Positions 37,826 to 46,538 of a stretch of DNA of 64,000 nt are shown one piece after another. The notes beneath the pieces were generated by a model. The model had not been told where the DNA came from, did no database searches, and saw only the letters and a list, made by a program, of their open reading frames with translations. Each line of letters starts with the position of its first letter. Within the stretch, counting starts at the first letter, position 1. The stretch comes from Flavobacterium pisciphilum (GTDB taxonomy: Bacteria > Bacteroidota > Bacteroidia > Flavobacteriales > Flavobacteriaceae): the NCBI RefSeq assembly GCF_020905345.1, contig NZ_JAJJMO010000001.1, positions 4,092,001 through 4,156,000 of the forward strand. Reading direction: 5' to 3'. The position numbers were made by a program, and so were the translations under genes.

Positions 37826-38944
37826 CTATGCGTTTGCTATCACTAACTCTTCATTATAAGGAAGATTCCAAGCTTCGGCAACTCCTTTATAAAGAATTTT
37901 TCCATTAGCAATATTCAATCCTTTTCTCAATTCTTCATTTTCAGCACATGCTTTTTGCCATCCTTTGTTTGCTAATTGTAAAGCATAAGGAAGAGTAGCA
38001 TTTGTTAAAGCAAGTGTAGATGTGTAAGGTACAGCTCCAGGCATATTAGCCACACAGTAATGTACAATATCGTCAATGATAAAAGTTGGGTTTTCGTGAG
38101 TTGTAGGAGTACATGTTTCAATACATCCACCTTGATCAACAGCAACGTCAACTACAACAGTTCCTGGACGCATTAATTTAAGCATATCACGAGTAACTAA
38201 GTGAGGTGCTTTTGCTCCTGGAATTAAAACAGCTCCAACTATTAAATCAGCATCAGCAATCGCTTTAGTGATATTATAATGGTTAGACATTTCTGTATTT
38301 ACATTTGCAGGCATAATATCATCTAAATGACGTAGACGTGCTAAACTTACATCCATAATAGTAACTTGAGCTCCTAAACCAGCAGCCATTTTAGCAGCTT
38401 GAGTACCAACAATTCCACCACCAAGTACTAATACTTTAGCTGGAGGAACACCTGGAACACCACCTAAAAGAATTCCTCTTCCTTTTAATGGTTTCTCAAG
38501 ATACTTAGCTCCTTGTTGGATAGACATACGTCCAGCAACTTCTGACATTGGAACTAATAATGGTAAACTACGGTCTGTTTTTTCAACAGTTTCATAAGCT
38601 AAACATACAGCTCCTTTTTCGATCATAGCATGTGTTAACGGCTCAGATGAAGCAAAATGGAAGTATGTAAATAATAATTGATCTTTTTTGATTAAATCAT
38701 ATTCAGATGCAATAGGCTCTTTTACTTTAATAATCATTTCAGCAATAGCGTATACCTCTTCAATAGTTGCTAAAACCTGAGCTCCAGCAGCTGTGTACTC
38801 CTCATCACTAAATCCACTTCCTAAACCTGCAGTTGCTTGAACGTAAACAACATGTCCATGTTTTTTCATTTCAGAAACCCCAGCTGGTGTAACAGCTACA
38901 CGGTTTTCGTTATTCTTGATTTCTTTTGGAACACCTATTATCAT
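37826..38944 (-). CDS. ald: alanine dehydrogenase
   Basis: 372 aa, NAD-dependent; it interconverts alanine and pyruvate plus ammonia. The N-terminus MIIGVPKEIKNNENRVAVTP is diagnostic. The Rossmann motif VLVLGGGIVGTQAAKMAAGL lies at about 168-187. The substrate-side segment FTYFHFASSEPLTHAMIEKG (about 90) is conserved, and YTSTLALTNATLPYALQLA fits the C-terminus. A divergent Lrp-family gene lies 202 nt upstream; Lrp/AsnC regulators commonly control ald, so regulation by its neighbour is a reasonable inference. Confidence 0.95.
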   Translation of the reverse strand: MIIGVPKEIKNNENRVAVTPAGVSEMKKHGHVVYVQATAGLGSGFSDEEYTAAGAQVLATIEEVYAIAEMIIKVKEPIASEYDLIKKDQLLFTYFHFASSEPLTHAMIEKGAVCLAYETVEKTDRSLPLLVPMSEVAGRMSIQQGAKYLEKPLKGRGILLGGVPGVPPAKVLVLGGGIVGTQAAKMAAGLGAQVTIMDVSLARLRHLDDIMPANVNTEMSNHYNITKAIADADLIVGAVLIPGAKAPHLVTRDMLKLMRPGTVVVDVAVDQGGCIETCTPTTHENPTFIIDDIVHYCVANMPGAVPYTSTLALTNATLPYALQLANKGWQKACAENEELRKGLNIANGKILYKGVAEAWNLPYNEELVIANA

Positions 38945-38981
38945 TTTCTAAGTATTTTTTGTTTTTGTTAATTTTGTTTTA

Positions 38982-38989
38982 CAAAGCTA
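38982..38989 (-). promoter_or_regulatory. -7 element of the ald promoter
   Basis: TAGCTTTG on the minus strand matches TAnnTTTG, 38 nt upstream of the ATG. No clear -33 TTG. Confidence 0.45.
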
Positions 38990-39146
38990 CATATAGAGAA
39001 TATATTATTGATATTATGGTTATAATTAAGAAAATATTGTTTTTATTTAATATTTTTACAAAAAAATATTCTTTTTAAGGAGCATTTAATGACTGTAAAA
39101 AGAAAAAATGACTGATTATTAATAATTATTTGAAACACTTTTTACT

Positions 39147-39608
39147 ATGCTTTTAGACGAAACTGACAAAAAAATCTTACGCCTTTTACAAGAAGATGCG
39201 CGCCATACTTTAAAAGACATAGCTAATAAAATAAATTTGTCTCTTACACCTGTTCATGATCGAGTTAAACGTCTTGAGAGAGAGGGAGTTATTGAGAAAT
39301 ATGTGTCTATTTTGAGTAAGAAAAAATTAGGGAATAACCTTACGGTTTATTGCCAAGTAACACTCACAAAACAGACGTATGATACTTCAGAAGGGTTTAA
39401 TCAGTCCATTTTGAATTTGCCAGAAGTTGTAGAATGTAATTATGTTTCTGGAAATTTTGATTATATGCTTAAAATTATCATTCCAGATATGGAATCGTAC
39501 CATCATTTTCATCAGAAAAAATTATCTGTATTGCCTGAAGTTTCTCTAATCAATACAGTCTTTGTAATCTCAGAAGTAAAAAGTACAACCGTTTTACCAA
39601 TAATATAA
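39147..39608 (+). CDS. Lrp/AsnC-family transcription regulator
   Basis: 153 aa. An N-terminal winged helix-turn-helix (LDETDKKILRLLQEDARHTL, then IANKINLSLTPVHDRVKRLE; about 1-62) is followed by the C-terminal RAM effector domain (about 65-145: VTLTKQTYDTSEGFNQSILN, EVVECNYVSGNFDYMLKIII). Such octameric regulators sense amino acids. Divergence from ald points to alanine-responsive control of ald. Confidence 0.92.
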   Translation: MLLDETDKKILRLLQEDARHTLKDIANKINLSLTPVHDRVKRLEREGVIEKYVSILSKKKLGNNLTVYCQVTLTKQTYDTSEGFNQSILNLPEVVECNYVSGNFDYMLKIIIPDMESYHHFHQKKLSVLPEVSLINTVFVISEVKSTTVLPII

Positions 39609-39616
39609 AACAAAAT

Positions 39617-39647
39617 AAAAAACCACCAAGTAAACTTGATGGTTTTA
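39617..39647 (-). terminator. terminator of gap (and of the Lrp gene)
   Basis: AAACCATCAAGT/ACTTGGTGGTTT on the minus strand with one T-G pair and a long T-run. On the plus strand the same pair is a C-A mismatch, so it is better tuned for the minus-strand gap transcript. Confidence 0.8.
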
Positions 39648-39675
39648 ATAAAAATAGGTTTTGGTTGTTTGTATG

Positions 39676-41124
39676 CTAGTAGTAAGTAAAACGTCTCACT
39701 TTGGCAATATATTTAGCCAATCGAATTACTTGATGACTGTAGCCATATTCGTTGTCATACCATATATATAATACAATGCTTTTTCCATCTTTAGAAACTA
39801 TTGTAGCATTACTGTCATAAATAGATGGTGCTGAAGTACCAATTATATCTGAAGAAACTAACTCAGTATTCAAAGAGTATTTTATTTGCTCTACCAGTTC
39901 CCCTTCAAGCGCATATTTTTTCATTATTTTATTAATAGCTGTAACCGAAGTTGCTTTTTTTACATCTAGGTTTAATACAACTAGAGATCCGTTAGGAACA
40001 GGAACACGAATTGCATTTGAAGTTAATTTTCCTTCAAGTGATGGTAAGGCTTTTGCAACAGCACTTCCAGCACCAGTTTCAGTAATAACCATATTTAATG
40101 CTGCAGCTCTACCACGACGGTGTTTTTTATGCATATTATCAACCAGATTTTGGTCATTTGTATATGCATGAATAGTTTCTAGATGACCTTTTACAACTCC
40201 TAATGTATCTTCTATAGCTTTTAAAATAGGAGTGATAGCATTTGTAGTGCATGATGCAGCTGAGAAAATGTCATTTTCATCAGGATTATACTCATTATGG
40301 TTTACTCCATGTACAATATTAGGGACTCCCTTTCCAGGAGCAGTAAGTAAAACTTTGTCAACACCTTTAGAAACTAAATGTCTGCTCAAAGCCTCTTGTG
40401 TTGTAAAAGCACCAGTATTATCAATTACAAGAGCATTGTTTATACCATATAGAGTATAATCTATTTCTTCAGGTGAATTTGCTGCAATAACATGTACAGT
40501 AGTTCCATTAATTAATAATGCATTGTTTTTAGGGTCAGCAGTTACAGATCCTTGAAAATCACCATGAATAGAGTCGTATCTTAATAGAGAAGCTCTTTTT
40601 TCAAGATTTGCAAGTTCGCTTTTGTCACGAATAACAATAGCTCTTAATCGCAATTGATTTCCTTTTCCAGTTTTCGACATTAATTCTCTTGCCAATAAAC
40701 GGCCAATTCTACCGAAACCATAAAGAACAACATCTTTAGGTTGAATTTCTTCAGTTAATTTAGCATCCTTAAGTTTCTCAATCACAAAATGACGAGCATC
40801 AGGATATTTTTCATCCTCCAAGCGATATTCGTAAGTTAACTTTCCAATATCTATTTTGGCAGGTGGTAATTTTAGTGATAAAACAACTCTTGCAATTTCA
40901 ACAGAGTCAAAAACAGTAATTGGTTTACCTACAAATTCTCCTGCGTATTGGTGCAGGTTAATAATGTCGCTTACATTTTTGTCCAGTAATTGATTTTTAA
41001 ATAAAACCATTTCAATGGATTTATCATACCATAAATCGCTTATGATTTTAATCAATTCTACTCCGGCTTTTCGTCTGTCGACTTGAAATGATACTTCTTT
41101 TTGGTACAAAGATTTTTTGCTCAT
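39676..41124 (-). CDS. gap: glyceraldehyde-3-phosphate dehydrogenase, long form with N-terminal extension
   Basis: 482 aa, about 150 longer than classical GAPDH. Residues 1-130 form an extra helical domain. The NAD-binding start VVLYGFGRIGRLLARELM is at about 132-149, and the catalytic Cys292 lies in SAASCTTNAITP. The rest (HAYTNDQNLVDNMHKKHRRG, WYDNEYGYSHQV) is standard. It oxidises glyceraldehyde-3-phosphate to 1,3-bisphosphoglycerate or works in reverse in gluconeogenesis. Long forms occur in other Bacteroidota; a second, short GAPDH probably exists elsewhere, so the glycolytic versus gluconeogenic assignment is open. Confidence 0.9.
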   Translation of the reverse strand: MSKKSLYQKEVSFQVDRRKAGVELIKIISDLWYDKSIEMVLFKNQLLDKNVSDIINLHQYAGEFVGKPITVFDSVEIARVVLSLKLPPAKIDIGKLTYEYRLEDEKYPDARHFVIEKLKDAKLTEEIQPKDVVLYGFGRIGRLLARELMSKTGKGNQLRLRAIVIRDKSELANLEKRASLLRYDSIHGDFQGSVTADPKNNALLINGTTVHVIAANSPEEIDYTLYGINNALVIDNTGAFTTQEALSRHLVSKGVDKVLLTAPGKGVPNIVHGVNHNEYNPDENDIFSAASCTTNAITPILKAIEDTLGVVKGHLETIHAYTNDQNLVDNMHKKHRRGRAAALNMVITETGAGSAVAKALPSLEGKLTSNAIRVPVPNGSLVVLNLDVKKATSVTAINKIMKKYALEGELVEQIKYSLNTELVSSDIIGTSAPSIYDSNATIVSKDGKSIVLYIWYDNEYGYSHQVIRLAKYIAKVRRFTYY

Positions 41125-41172
41125 AGTTGAAAATTTCTAAAAATAAAACAGCTTGTTTTTTTAAATTTGGCG

Positions 41173-41180
41173 CAAAAGTA
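41173..41180 (-). promoter_or_regulatory. -7 element of the gap promoter
   Basis: TACTTTTG on the minus strand, 49 nt upstream of the ATG; matches TAnnTTTG. Confidence 0.45.
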
Positions 41181-41226
41181 CCTATTTCAATCGATTTCGT
41201 AAACTATTTTATGATTTATTTTGGAA

Positions 41227-41260
41227 ATAAAAAAGCCACCTTGATTTTACAAGATGGCTT
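41227..41260 (-). terminator. terminator of the HtrA gene
   Basis: Minus-strand stem AAGCCATCTTG/CAAGGTGGCTT (one T-G pair) followed by a T-run, 22 nt after the stop. Confidence 0.85.
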
Positions 41261-41282
41261 ACGTTTTGGGAAATAAAAAGAA

Positions 41283-42689
41283 TTAGATGATAACTCGAAT
41301 AACCTCTCCGTTTTTATTGATCATTTCAATTCGTATACTTTGGTTTTCGTCTTTTTTATTTAAAAGTTTCGAAACCGTTTCAATATCTGTCGCTTTTATG
41401 TTGTCAATACTTAAAATAATATTGCCTCTTAACTCATCATTATATTGCTGCAAACTTTCATTTGTAAGAGCTTTAATTTTTACCCCATAATTGATACGGA
41501 ATTTTTTTTTATCACTTGCATCGATGTTCTCCAATTCGATTCCTTTATATTCAGTGCTGAAAAATTCATTTTTGCTTAAAATAACTGGAACAGCTTTATT
41601 TTTACCATCACGAATAAAACTTACCTGAACTTTATCATTTGGTCTTTTTGTATTAATGTATCCCGAAAGATCAGCAAAAGTAGAGATGTCATGATTGTCA
41701 ATTTTTACAATAATGTCTCCTTTTTGAAGGCCGGATTTTTCTGCACCAGAATTTTTAGACACTTTGCTAACGTAAAAACCTTGTGTTTGAGAAACGCCTA
41801 GTTCTTTAGAAGCGGCATCATTAAGTTCTCCACCTTCAACACCTAGAATAGCTCTTTGAACATTACCAAATTGCATAAAATCTTCAATGATTTTTTTAGT
41901 AATATTGGATGGAACAGCAAATGAATATCCTACATAAGAACCTGTTGTAGATGATATCATAGTATTGATTCCTATTAGTTCCCCTTTTGTATTTACTAAT
42001 GCACCACCACTATTACCCGGATTTACAGCAGCATCTGTTTGAATAAAAGATTGAATTCCGCTTGTACCTAAATTTCTAGCTTTTGCAGAAACAATTCCTG
42101 CAGTTACTGTAGAATTTAGATTATAGGGATTACCAACTGCTAAAACCCATTCTCCAACTTTTACCGAATCAGAATCTGCGAAAATGGTATACGGTAATTT
42201 TTCGTCAGCGTTAATCTTTAATAAAGCAATATCCATTTTAGAATCGGTTCCTACTAGCTTAGCTGGATACGATTTTTTATTATTTAAAGTAATTTCAATC
42301 TCGGAGGCTCCTTTAATTACGTGATTGTTGGTTACGATATAACCGTCTTCAGAAATAATTACACCAGAACCAGTACCAACTTGCTCTTGTAATTGTTCGC
42401 CTCTGTAACCATAAAAATATTCCAACACTGGATTAGTAACCGTTCTACGAGATACATTTTTTACGTGTACTACTGTATGAATCGTTTTTTCAGCAGCAGC
42501 TGTAAAATCAACCGTCTCTGCAGCTAATCCTAATCCAACTTGTTTAGAGTAAGAATTTGGTGCAACGGTGACAATTGAGTTTTTTTTACCAAAAAAAGAA
42601 CCGTTGTTGTCAAATAATAATTTGTATGCACCAAGCGTTGTTGCTCCGCTTAATAAGGACACTAAAAATAAGGTTGAAAATCGTTTCAT
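41283..42689 (-). CDS. htrA: DegP/HtrA-type periplasmic serine protease with PDZ domains
   Basis: 468 aa. An N-terminal signal or anchor helix covers residues about 5-24. The trypsin-like protease domain has the triad His123 (VTNNHVI), Asp153 (KMDIALLKI) and Ser227 (NPGNSGGALV). PDZ1 at about 283-375 (ILGVEGGELNDAASKELGVS, SGLQKGDIIVKID) and a second, weaker PDZ at about 385-468 follow. Predicted periplasmic quality-control protease and chaperone for misfolded envelope proteins. Confidence 0.93.
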   Translation of the reverse strand: MKRFSTLFLVSLLSGATTLGAYKLLFDNNGSFFGKKNSIVTVAPNSYSKQVGLGLAAETVDFTAAAEKTIHTVVHVKNVSRRTVTNPVLEYFYGYRGEQLQEQVGTGSGVIISEDGYIVTNNHVIKGASEIEITLNNKKSYPAKLVGTDSKMDIALLKINADEKLPYTIFADSDSVKVGEWVLAVGNPYNLNSTVTAGIVSAKARNLGTSGIQSFIQTDAAVNPGNSGGALVNTKGELIGINTMISSTTGSYVGYSFAVPSNITKKIIEDFMQFGNVQRAILGVEGGELNDAASKELGVSQTQGFYVSKVSKNSGAEKSGLQKGDIIVKIDNHDISTFADLSGYINTKRPNDKVQVSFIRDGKNKAVPVILSKNEFFSTEYKGIELENIDASDKKKFRINYGVKIKALTNESLQQYNDELRGNIILSIDNIKATDIETVSKLLNKKDENQSIRIEMINKNGEVIRVII

Positions 42690-42795
42690 AGTTGATTTAT
42701 ATTTAAGTTATCTATAGTAAAATTATATCAAAAAAAAACTGAAGTAAAGTGGTTTAACTCTCTTTAACAATGATTAACTTTTCATTAATAGTTCG

Positions 42796-42803
42796 TACTT
42801 TTG
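42796..42803 (+). promoter_or_regulatory. -7 element of the dapF promoter
   Basis: TACTTTTG matches TAnnTTTG and lies 20 nt before the chosen dapF ATG. It argues against the earlier in-frame ATG at 42770, which would lie upstream of the transcription start. Confidence 0.5.
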
Positions 42804-42823
42804 TATTACTTAATTCAAGAATA

Positions 42824-43606
42824 ATGCAAGTAGAATTTTATAAATATCAGGGGACGGGAAATGATTTTGTAATGATAGACAATCGTTCAGATTTCTTTCC
42901 CAAGAAAGATACGAAATTAATTGAACAATTGTGTGACAGAAGATTCGGAATAGGAGCAGATGGACTTATTTTGTTAGAAAACGATTCTGATACCGATTTT
43001 AGAATGGTGTATTATAACGCCGATGGGAATCAAAGTTCAATGTGTGGAAACGGTGGGCGATGTTTGGTTGCATTTGCTAAAAAGTTAAATGTAATTGAAA
43101 ATGAAACTACTTTTATAGCTACTGATGGTTTGCATCATGCTACAATAGCGCCTGACTCTATTGTTTCTTTACAAATGATAGATGTTGATGCTATAAATAA
43201 ATTTGATGACCACACGTTTTTAAATACTGGTTCTCCACACCATGTACAATTAGTCGATGATTTAGAACATTATAATGTCAAAGAAAATGGTGCTGCTATA
43301 CGTTATGGCGATTTATATGGTAAACCTGGAAGTAATGTCAATTTTGTAAAAAAAATAGATGACAAAACATTTTCATTACGTACTTACGAAAGGGGAGTTG
43401 AAGATGAAACCCTTGCATGTGGAACGGGTGCTACAGCAGTAGCAATAGCTATGAATGCAATAGGCGAAACAAACGAAACAGATATTAACTTAAATGTTGA
43501 AGGAGGTAAACTAGTAGTTTCTTTTGAAAAAATAGGGGAGCATTTTACCAACGTTTTTCTTAAAGGACCTGCTGAGTTTGTATTTAAAGGGACAATCGAA
43601 ATTTAA
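42824..43606 (+). CDS. dapF: diaminopimelate epimerase
   Basis: 260 aa from the ATG at 42824 (MQVEFYKYQGTGNDFVMIDN, the family start). It converts LL- to meso-diaminopimelate for lysine and peptidoglycan synthesis, using two catalytic cysteines: Cys74 (SSMCGNGGRC) and Cys199 (ETLACGTGATA). Downstream are a GNAT gene and mltG on the same strand, another peptidoglycan gene, with gaps of 56 and 46 nt, suggesting an operon. Confidence 0.95.
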   Translation: MQVEFYKYQGTGNDFVMIDNRSDFFPKKDTKLIEQLCDRRFGIGADGLILLENDSDTDFRMVYYNADGNQSSMCGNGGRCLVAFAKKLNVIENETTFIATDGLHHATIAPDSIVSLQMIDVDAINKFDDHTFLNTGSPHHVQLVDDLEHYNVKENGAAIRYGDLYGKPGSNVNFVKKIDDKTFSLRTYERGVEDETLACGTGATAVAIAMNAIGETNETDINLNVEGGKLVVSFEKIGEHFTNVFLKGPAEFVFKGTIEI

Positions 43607-43662
43607 TAAGTAGTTCCTATATTATTAGCCTGAGAAAGGTTAAGAATAATTAAAAGCATAAA

Positions 43663-44196
43663 ATGATAACATTAAAAGGAGATACTATATATATACGAGC
43701 ATTAGAGCCCAATGATTTGGAGTTTATTTATGCAGTCGAAAACGATCTTAGGATTTGGGAAGTAAGTAACACACAAACACCTTATAGTCGTTTTTTGATA
43801 AAACAGTATCTAGAAAATGCGCATCAGGATATTTACGAAGCTAAGCAATTGCGATTAGCTATATGTCAAGATCAGGATTTTCCAGCCATTGGTTTGGTTG
43901 ATTTATTCGACTTTGATCCTAAAAATAATAGGGCAGGTATTGGAATTGTAATTCAAGATAATGAAAAAAGAAACCAAAATATTGGTTCAGAGGCTTTAGA
44001 GCTATTAATTAAGTATTCTTTTTATCATCTTAATTTGCATCAATTATATGCAAATATTGGTGTTAAAAACGAAGCAAGTAATGCACTTTTTACTAAATTT
44101 GGCTTTGAAAAAATTGGAACAAAAAAAGATTGGCTTTTAGTGAATGGTGTTTATCAGGACGAAGCAATGTTTCAATTAATTAATAAGAAGTTTTAA
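43663..44196 (+). CDS. GNAT N-acetyltransferase (RimJ/RimL-like)
   Basis: 177 aa. The acetyltransferase fold begins ITLKGDTIYIRALEPNDLEF. The acetyl-CoA pyrophosphate loop region IVIQDNEKRNQNIGSEALEL is at about 95-115, and the C-terminal NIGVKNEASNALFTKFGFEK is typical. The RimJ/RimL/SpeG subgroup acetylates protein N-termini or small amines; the substrate is unknown. It is encoded between dapF and mltG. Confidence 0.82.
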   Translation: MITLKGDTIYIRALEPNDLEFIYAVENDLRIWEVSNTQTPYSRFLIKQYLENAHQDIYEAKQLRLAICQDQDFPAIGLVDLFDFDPKNNRAGIGIVIQDNEKRNQNIGSEALELLIKYSFYHLNLHQLYANIGVKNEASNALFTKFGFEKIGTKKDWLLVNGVYQDEAMFQLINKKF

Positions 44197-44242
44197 ATAT
44201 TTATTTTTCAATTAGTTATAATTCAAGAAATACTAGCAAGTA

Positions 44243-45295
44243 ATGCAACCCCATATGAATATAAAGAAAATTATAACGATAAGTGCCGTAATTGTAATTT
44301 CGGTTTTGATGGTTTATGGGTTTATTTTGATAAACCAAATTTTTAGTGCTAATACTAAATTTTCAGAGAAAGAGGTATACATACATGTACCTACAGGATC
44401 TAGTTATGAAGATGTCAAAAAAATATTGGAGCCCTATATCAAAGATTTAAGTAATTTTGAGATGGTTGCTAATAAAAGAAATTACCCTGATAATGTAAAA
44501 CCAGGACGTTTCTTATTGACCAAGGACATGAACAATATGGATTTGGTAAGAGCAATGCGATCTAATGTTCCAGTTAAATTAGCTTTTAATAATCAAGAAC
44601 GTTTAGAGAATTTTGCAGGACGTATCGGTTCACAAATTGAAGCTGATAGTTTGTCTTTGTTAACGGCTTTTAAAGACCCTGAGTTTTTGAAAGAGAATGG
44701 TTTTAATGAAGAAAATGTATTTGCGATGTTTATTCCAAATACTTATGAAGTGTATTGGAATACTTCGGCATTAAAGTTTCGTGATAAAATGATTAAAGAA
44801 TATCATAATTTCTGGACTGATGAACGTATTGCAAAAGCTAAAGCACAAGGATTAACTCCTGTTGAAGCTACCATCTTAGCTTCGATTGTACATAAAGAAT
44901 CAGTTAAAAAAGACGAGCGACCTAGAATTGCAGGGGTTTACCTGAACAGATTACGTTTAGAAATGCCATTACAAGCAGATCCAACGGTTATTTATGCAAT
45001 CAAAAAGAAAACAAATGACTTTGATCAAGTAATAAAAAGAGTTTTTTATAAAGACTTAACAATGTCTTCTCCGTATAATACCTATATGAATACGGGACTT
45101 CCTCCTGGACCAATTGCAATGCCAGATATTACAGCACTAGAAGCAGTTTTGAATCCTGAGAAAAATGATTATATCTATTTTTGCGCAAGTATAGATCGTT
45201 TTGGGTACCATGAGTTTGCATCTACTTTAGCACAACATAATGTAAATGCGAAAAAATATTCAGATTGGATTAACAGCCAAGGAGTGGTAAGATAG
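44243..45295 (+). CDS. mltG: endolytic transglycosylase MltG
   Basis: 350 aa (346 if the ATG at 44255, MNIKKIITISAVIV, is used, which looks more natural). A membrane anchor at about 8-32 is followed by a LysM-like stretch (VYIHVPTGSSYEDVKKILEP) and the YceG domain with the catalytic Glu219 in ASIVHKESVKKDERP and the conserved LQADPTVIYAI and YNTYMNTGLPPGPIAMP. MltG cuts nascent glycan strands and sets their length. Last gene of the dapF-GNAT-mltG run. Confidence 0.93.
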   Translation: MQPHMNIKKIITISAVIVISVLMVYGFILINQIFSANTKFSEKEVYIHVPTGSSYEDVKKILEPYIKDLSNFEMVANKRNYPDNVKPGRFLLTKDMNNMDLVRAMRSNVPVKLAFNNQERLENFAGRIGSQIEADSLSLLTAFKDPEFLKENGFNEENVFAMFIPNTYEVYWNTSALKFRDKMIKEYHNFWTDERIAKAKAQGLTPVEATILASIVHKESVKKDERPRIAGVYLNRLRLEMPLQADPTVIYAIKKKTNDFDQVIKRVFYKDLTMSSPYNTYMNTGLPPGPIAMPDITALEAVLNPEKNDYIYFCASIDRFGYHEFASTLAQHNVNAKKYSDWINSQGVVR

Positions 45296-45359
45296 TTTTG
45301 AAGAAGAAAATAACAATTGTGCCTAAATGCAATTTTAGATACAATTAGATAATAATAAA

Positions 45360-45394
45360 GATGCCGAAGTGAATTACTTCGGCATCTTTTTTTT
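45360..45394 (+). terminator. terminator of mltG
   Basis: GATGCCGAAGT/ACTTCGGCATC perfect stem with a 5-nt loop and eight Ts. Confidence 0.94.
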
Positions 45395-45583
45395 AGTCAA
45401 TTTGAAGGGAATAAACTTTGTTTATTCTGAGGTCAAAAATTGTTTAAATAGTGGTGTTCATTTTTGACATGATATTATAAAAAAATAGCATTTATTTGGA
45501 TGTTTAGGATTCAAATATTGCTCGTTGATTTTCTTCTTGTCTCGACGTTTATCTTACAAAAATTGAAAGAAAAGTAGTTTTCT

Positions 45584-45597
45584 TGAAAACGTTTTCA
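45584..45597. promoter_or_regulatory. perfect LacI/CcpA-type operator palindrome
   Basis: TGAAAACGTTTTCA is a perfect 14-bp palindrome with a central CG and fits the consensus of LacI-family operators and Gram-positive cre sites (TGWAANCGNTNWCA). It lies about 200 nt upstream of the lysozyme-like gene start. No LacI gene is in the window, so function is inferred from form only. Confidence 0.4.
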
Positions 45598-45726
45598 TTG
45601 GGTTTCAGCAGGATTTAGAATTAAAAATATTTTTTGGAACGCTCTCCTAACTAGGGGTTTAAGGGAGGTATTTTGCGTTTTTAGAAAAGTTTAACTGGTT
45701 GATTTATAGCTTTATAAATTTTGTTG

Positions 45727-45734
45727 TATCTTTG
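45727..45734 (+). promoter_or_regulatory. -7 element upstream of the lysozyme-like gene
   Basis: TATCTTTG matches TAnnTTTG. A GGTTG at 45697-45701 could be the -33 element but is a few bases too far. Confidence 0.5.
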
Positions 45735-45781
45735 CAGGCAGAAATTTTTGAATGGGACAGCGTTCAAAAGAAAAACAATCT

Positions 45782-46426
45782 ATGATAAAGAAATGGTATT
45801 TTTACACAACGTTAACAGTTATAATTGCATTTTTAAGCACGGGTTTTAAACCCTTTAAATTAGACGCCAAACCTTGGTTTCTTACAGAAAATACAGATGG
45901 GACCGAATACTTATTGCCATCTAAAGAAAAGAAAGATTATCCTGTTTTAGACAGTATTCCTTTCACCGGAAACCACCTAATCGGTTTCAAAGAAGCAATC
46001 GCTTTAAGAGAATCTCAAGGTAAATACAGAAAAGTGAACACACTTGGTTATATGGGAAAATATCAATTTGGAACCCAAGCCTTACGTGCAATTGGAGTTC
46101 GAAATGATGAAGCATTCCTGAAAAATCCTGCGTTACAAGAAAAAGCATTTATTGCTTTATTGTCTAAAAACAAATGGATATTGAGAAAAGAAATCGAAAA
46201 ATACGAAGGGAAGTTAATCAATGGAATTTATATTACCGAATCAGGAATATTGGCAGCAGCCCATTTAGGAGGCGCTGGTTCTGTTAAAAACTTTTTCAAG
46301 CATAATGGACAAAAATATTTCAGAGATGCTTACGGAACGTCTATAAGAAGTTATATGAAAGCTTTTGGAGGTTATAATGTATCTTCTATTGAAGCAGATA
46401 ATGATGCTACAGTACACTCCATATAA
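45782..46426 (+). CDS. putative periplasmic lysozyme/transglycosylase-like protein
   Basis: 214 aa from the ATG at 45782 (an in-frame ATG at 45752 would add MGQRSKEKQS before the signal sequence). A signal peptide or anchor is at about 5-22 (YTTLTVIIAFLSTGF). Residues about 80-205 resemble the lysozyme-like fold: GFKEAIALRESQGKYRKVNT with a Glu followed by Ser, the usual catalytic Glu position of lytic transglycosylases, then LGYMGKYQFGTQALRAIG and AAHLGGAGSVKNFFKHNG. I infer peptidoglycan cleavage or binding; the family call is tentative. Confidence 0.6.
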   Translation: MIKKWYFYTTLTVIIAFLSTGFKPFKLDAKPWFLTENTDGTEYLLPSKEKKDYPVLDSIPFTGNHLIGFKEAIALRESQGKYRKVNTLGYMGKYQFGTQALRAIGVRNDEAFLKNPALQEKAFIALLSKNKWILRKEIEKYEGKLINGIYITESGILAAAHLGGAGSVKNFFKHNGQKYFRDAYGTSIRSYMKAFGGYNVSSIEADNDATVHSI

Positions 46427-46493
46427 TTTGTTGGTTAAGAATGACTAGTTTTTAATAATCGAATACAGATTATTAGACAAAATAATTAAATAG

Positions 46494-46527
46494 AACCCTT
46501 GCAAAAATATTTTTGCAAGGGTTTTTT
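46494..46527. terminator. bidirectional terminator between convergent genes
   Basis: A perfect 30-nt palindrome (half AACCCTTGCAAAAAT) followed by Ts on the plus strand, serving the lysozyme-like gene; the AGCS gene ends 12 nt further right on the other strand. Confidence 0.88.
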
Positions 46528-46538
46528 ATTTTTAGTAA

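Larger units (their letters stand above)
45395..45751. other. intergenic region after mltG
   Basis: No gene seen in about 357 nt. It holds a small hairpin GAATAAA-ctttg-TTTATTC (45409-45427), the palindrome at 45584-45597, and the promoter of the next gene. Confidence 0.6.
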
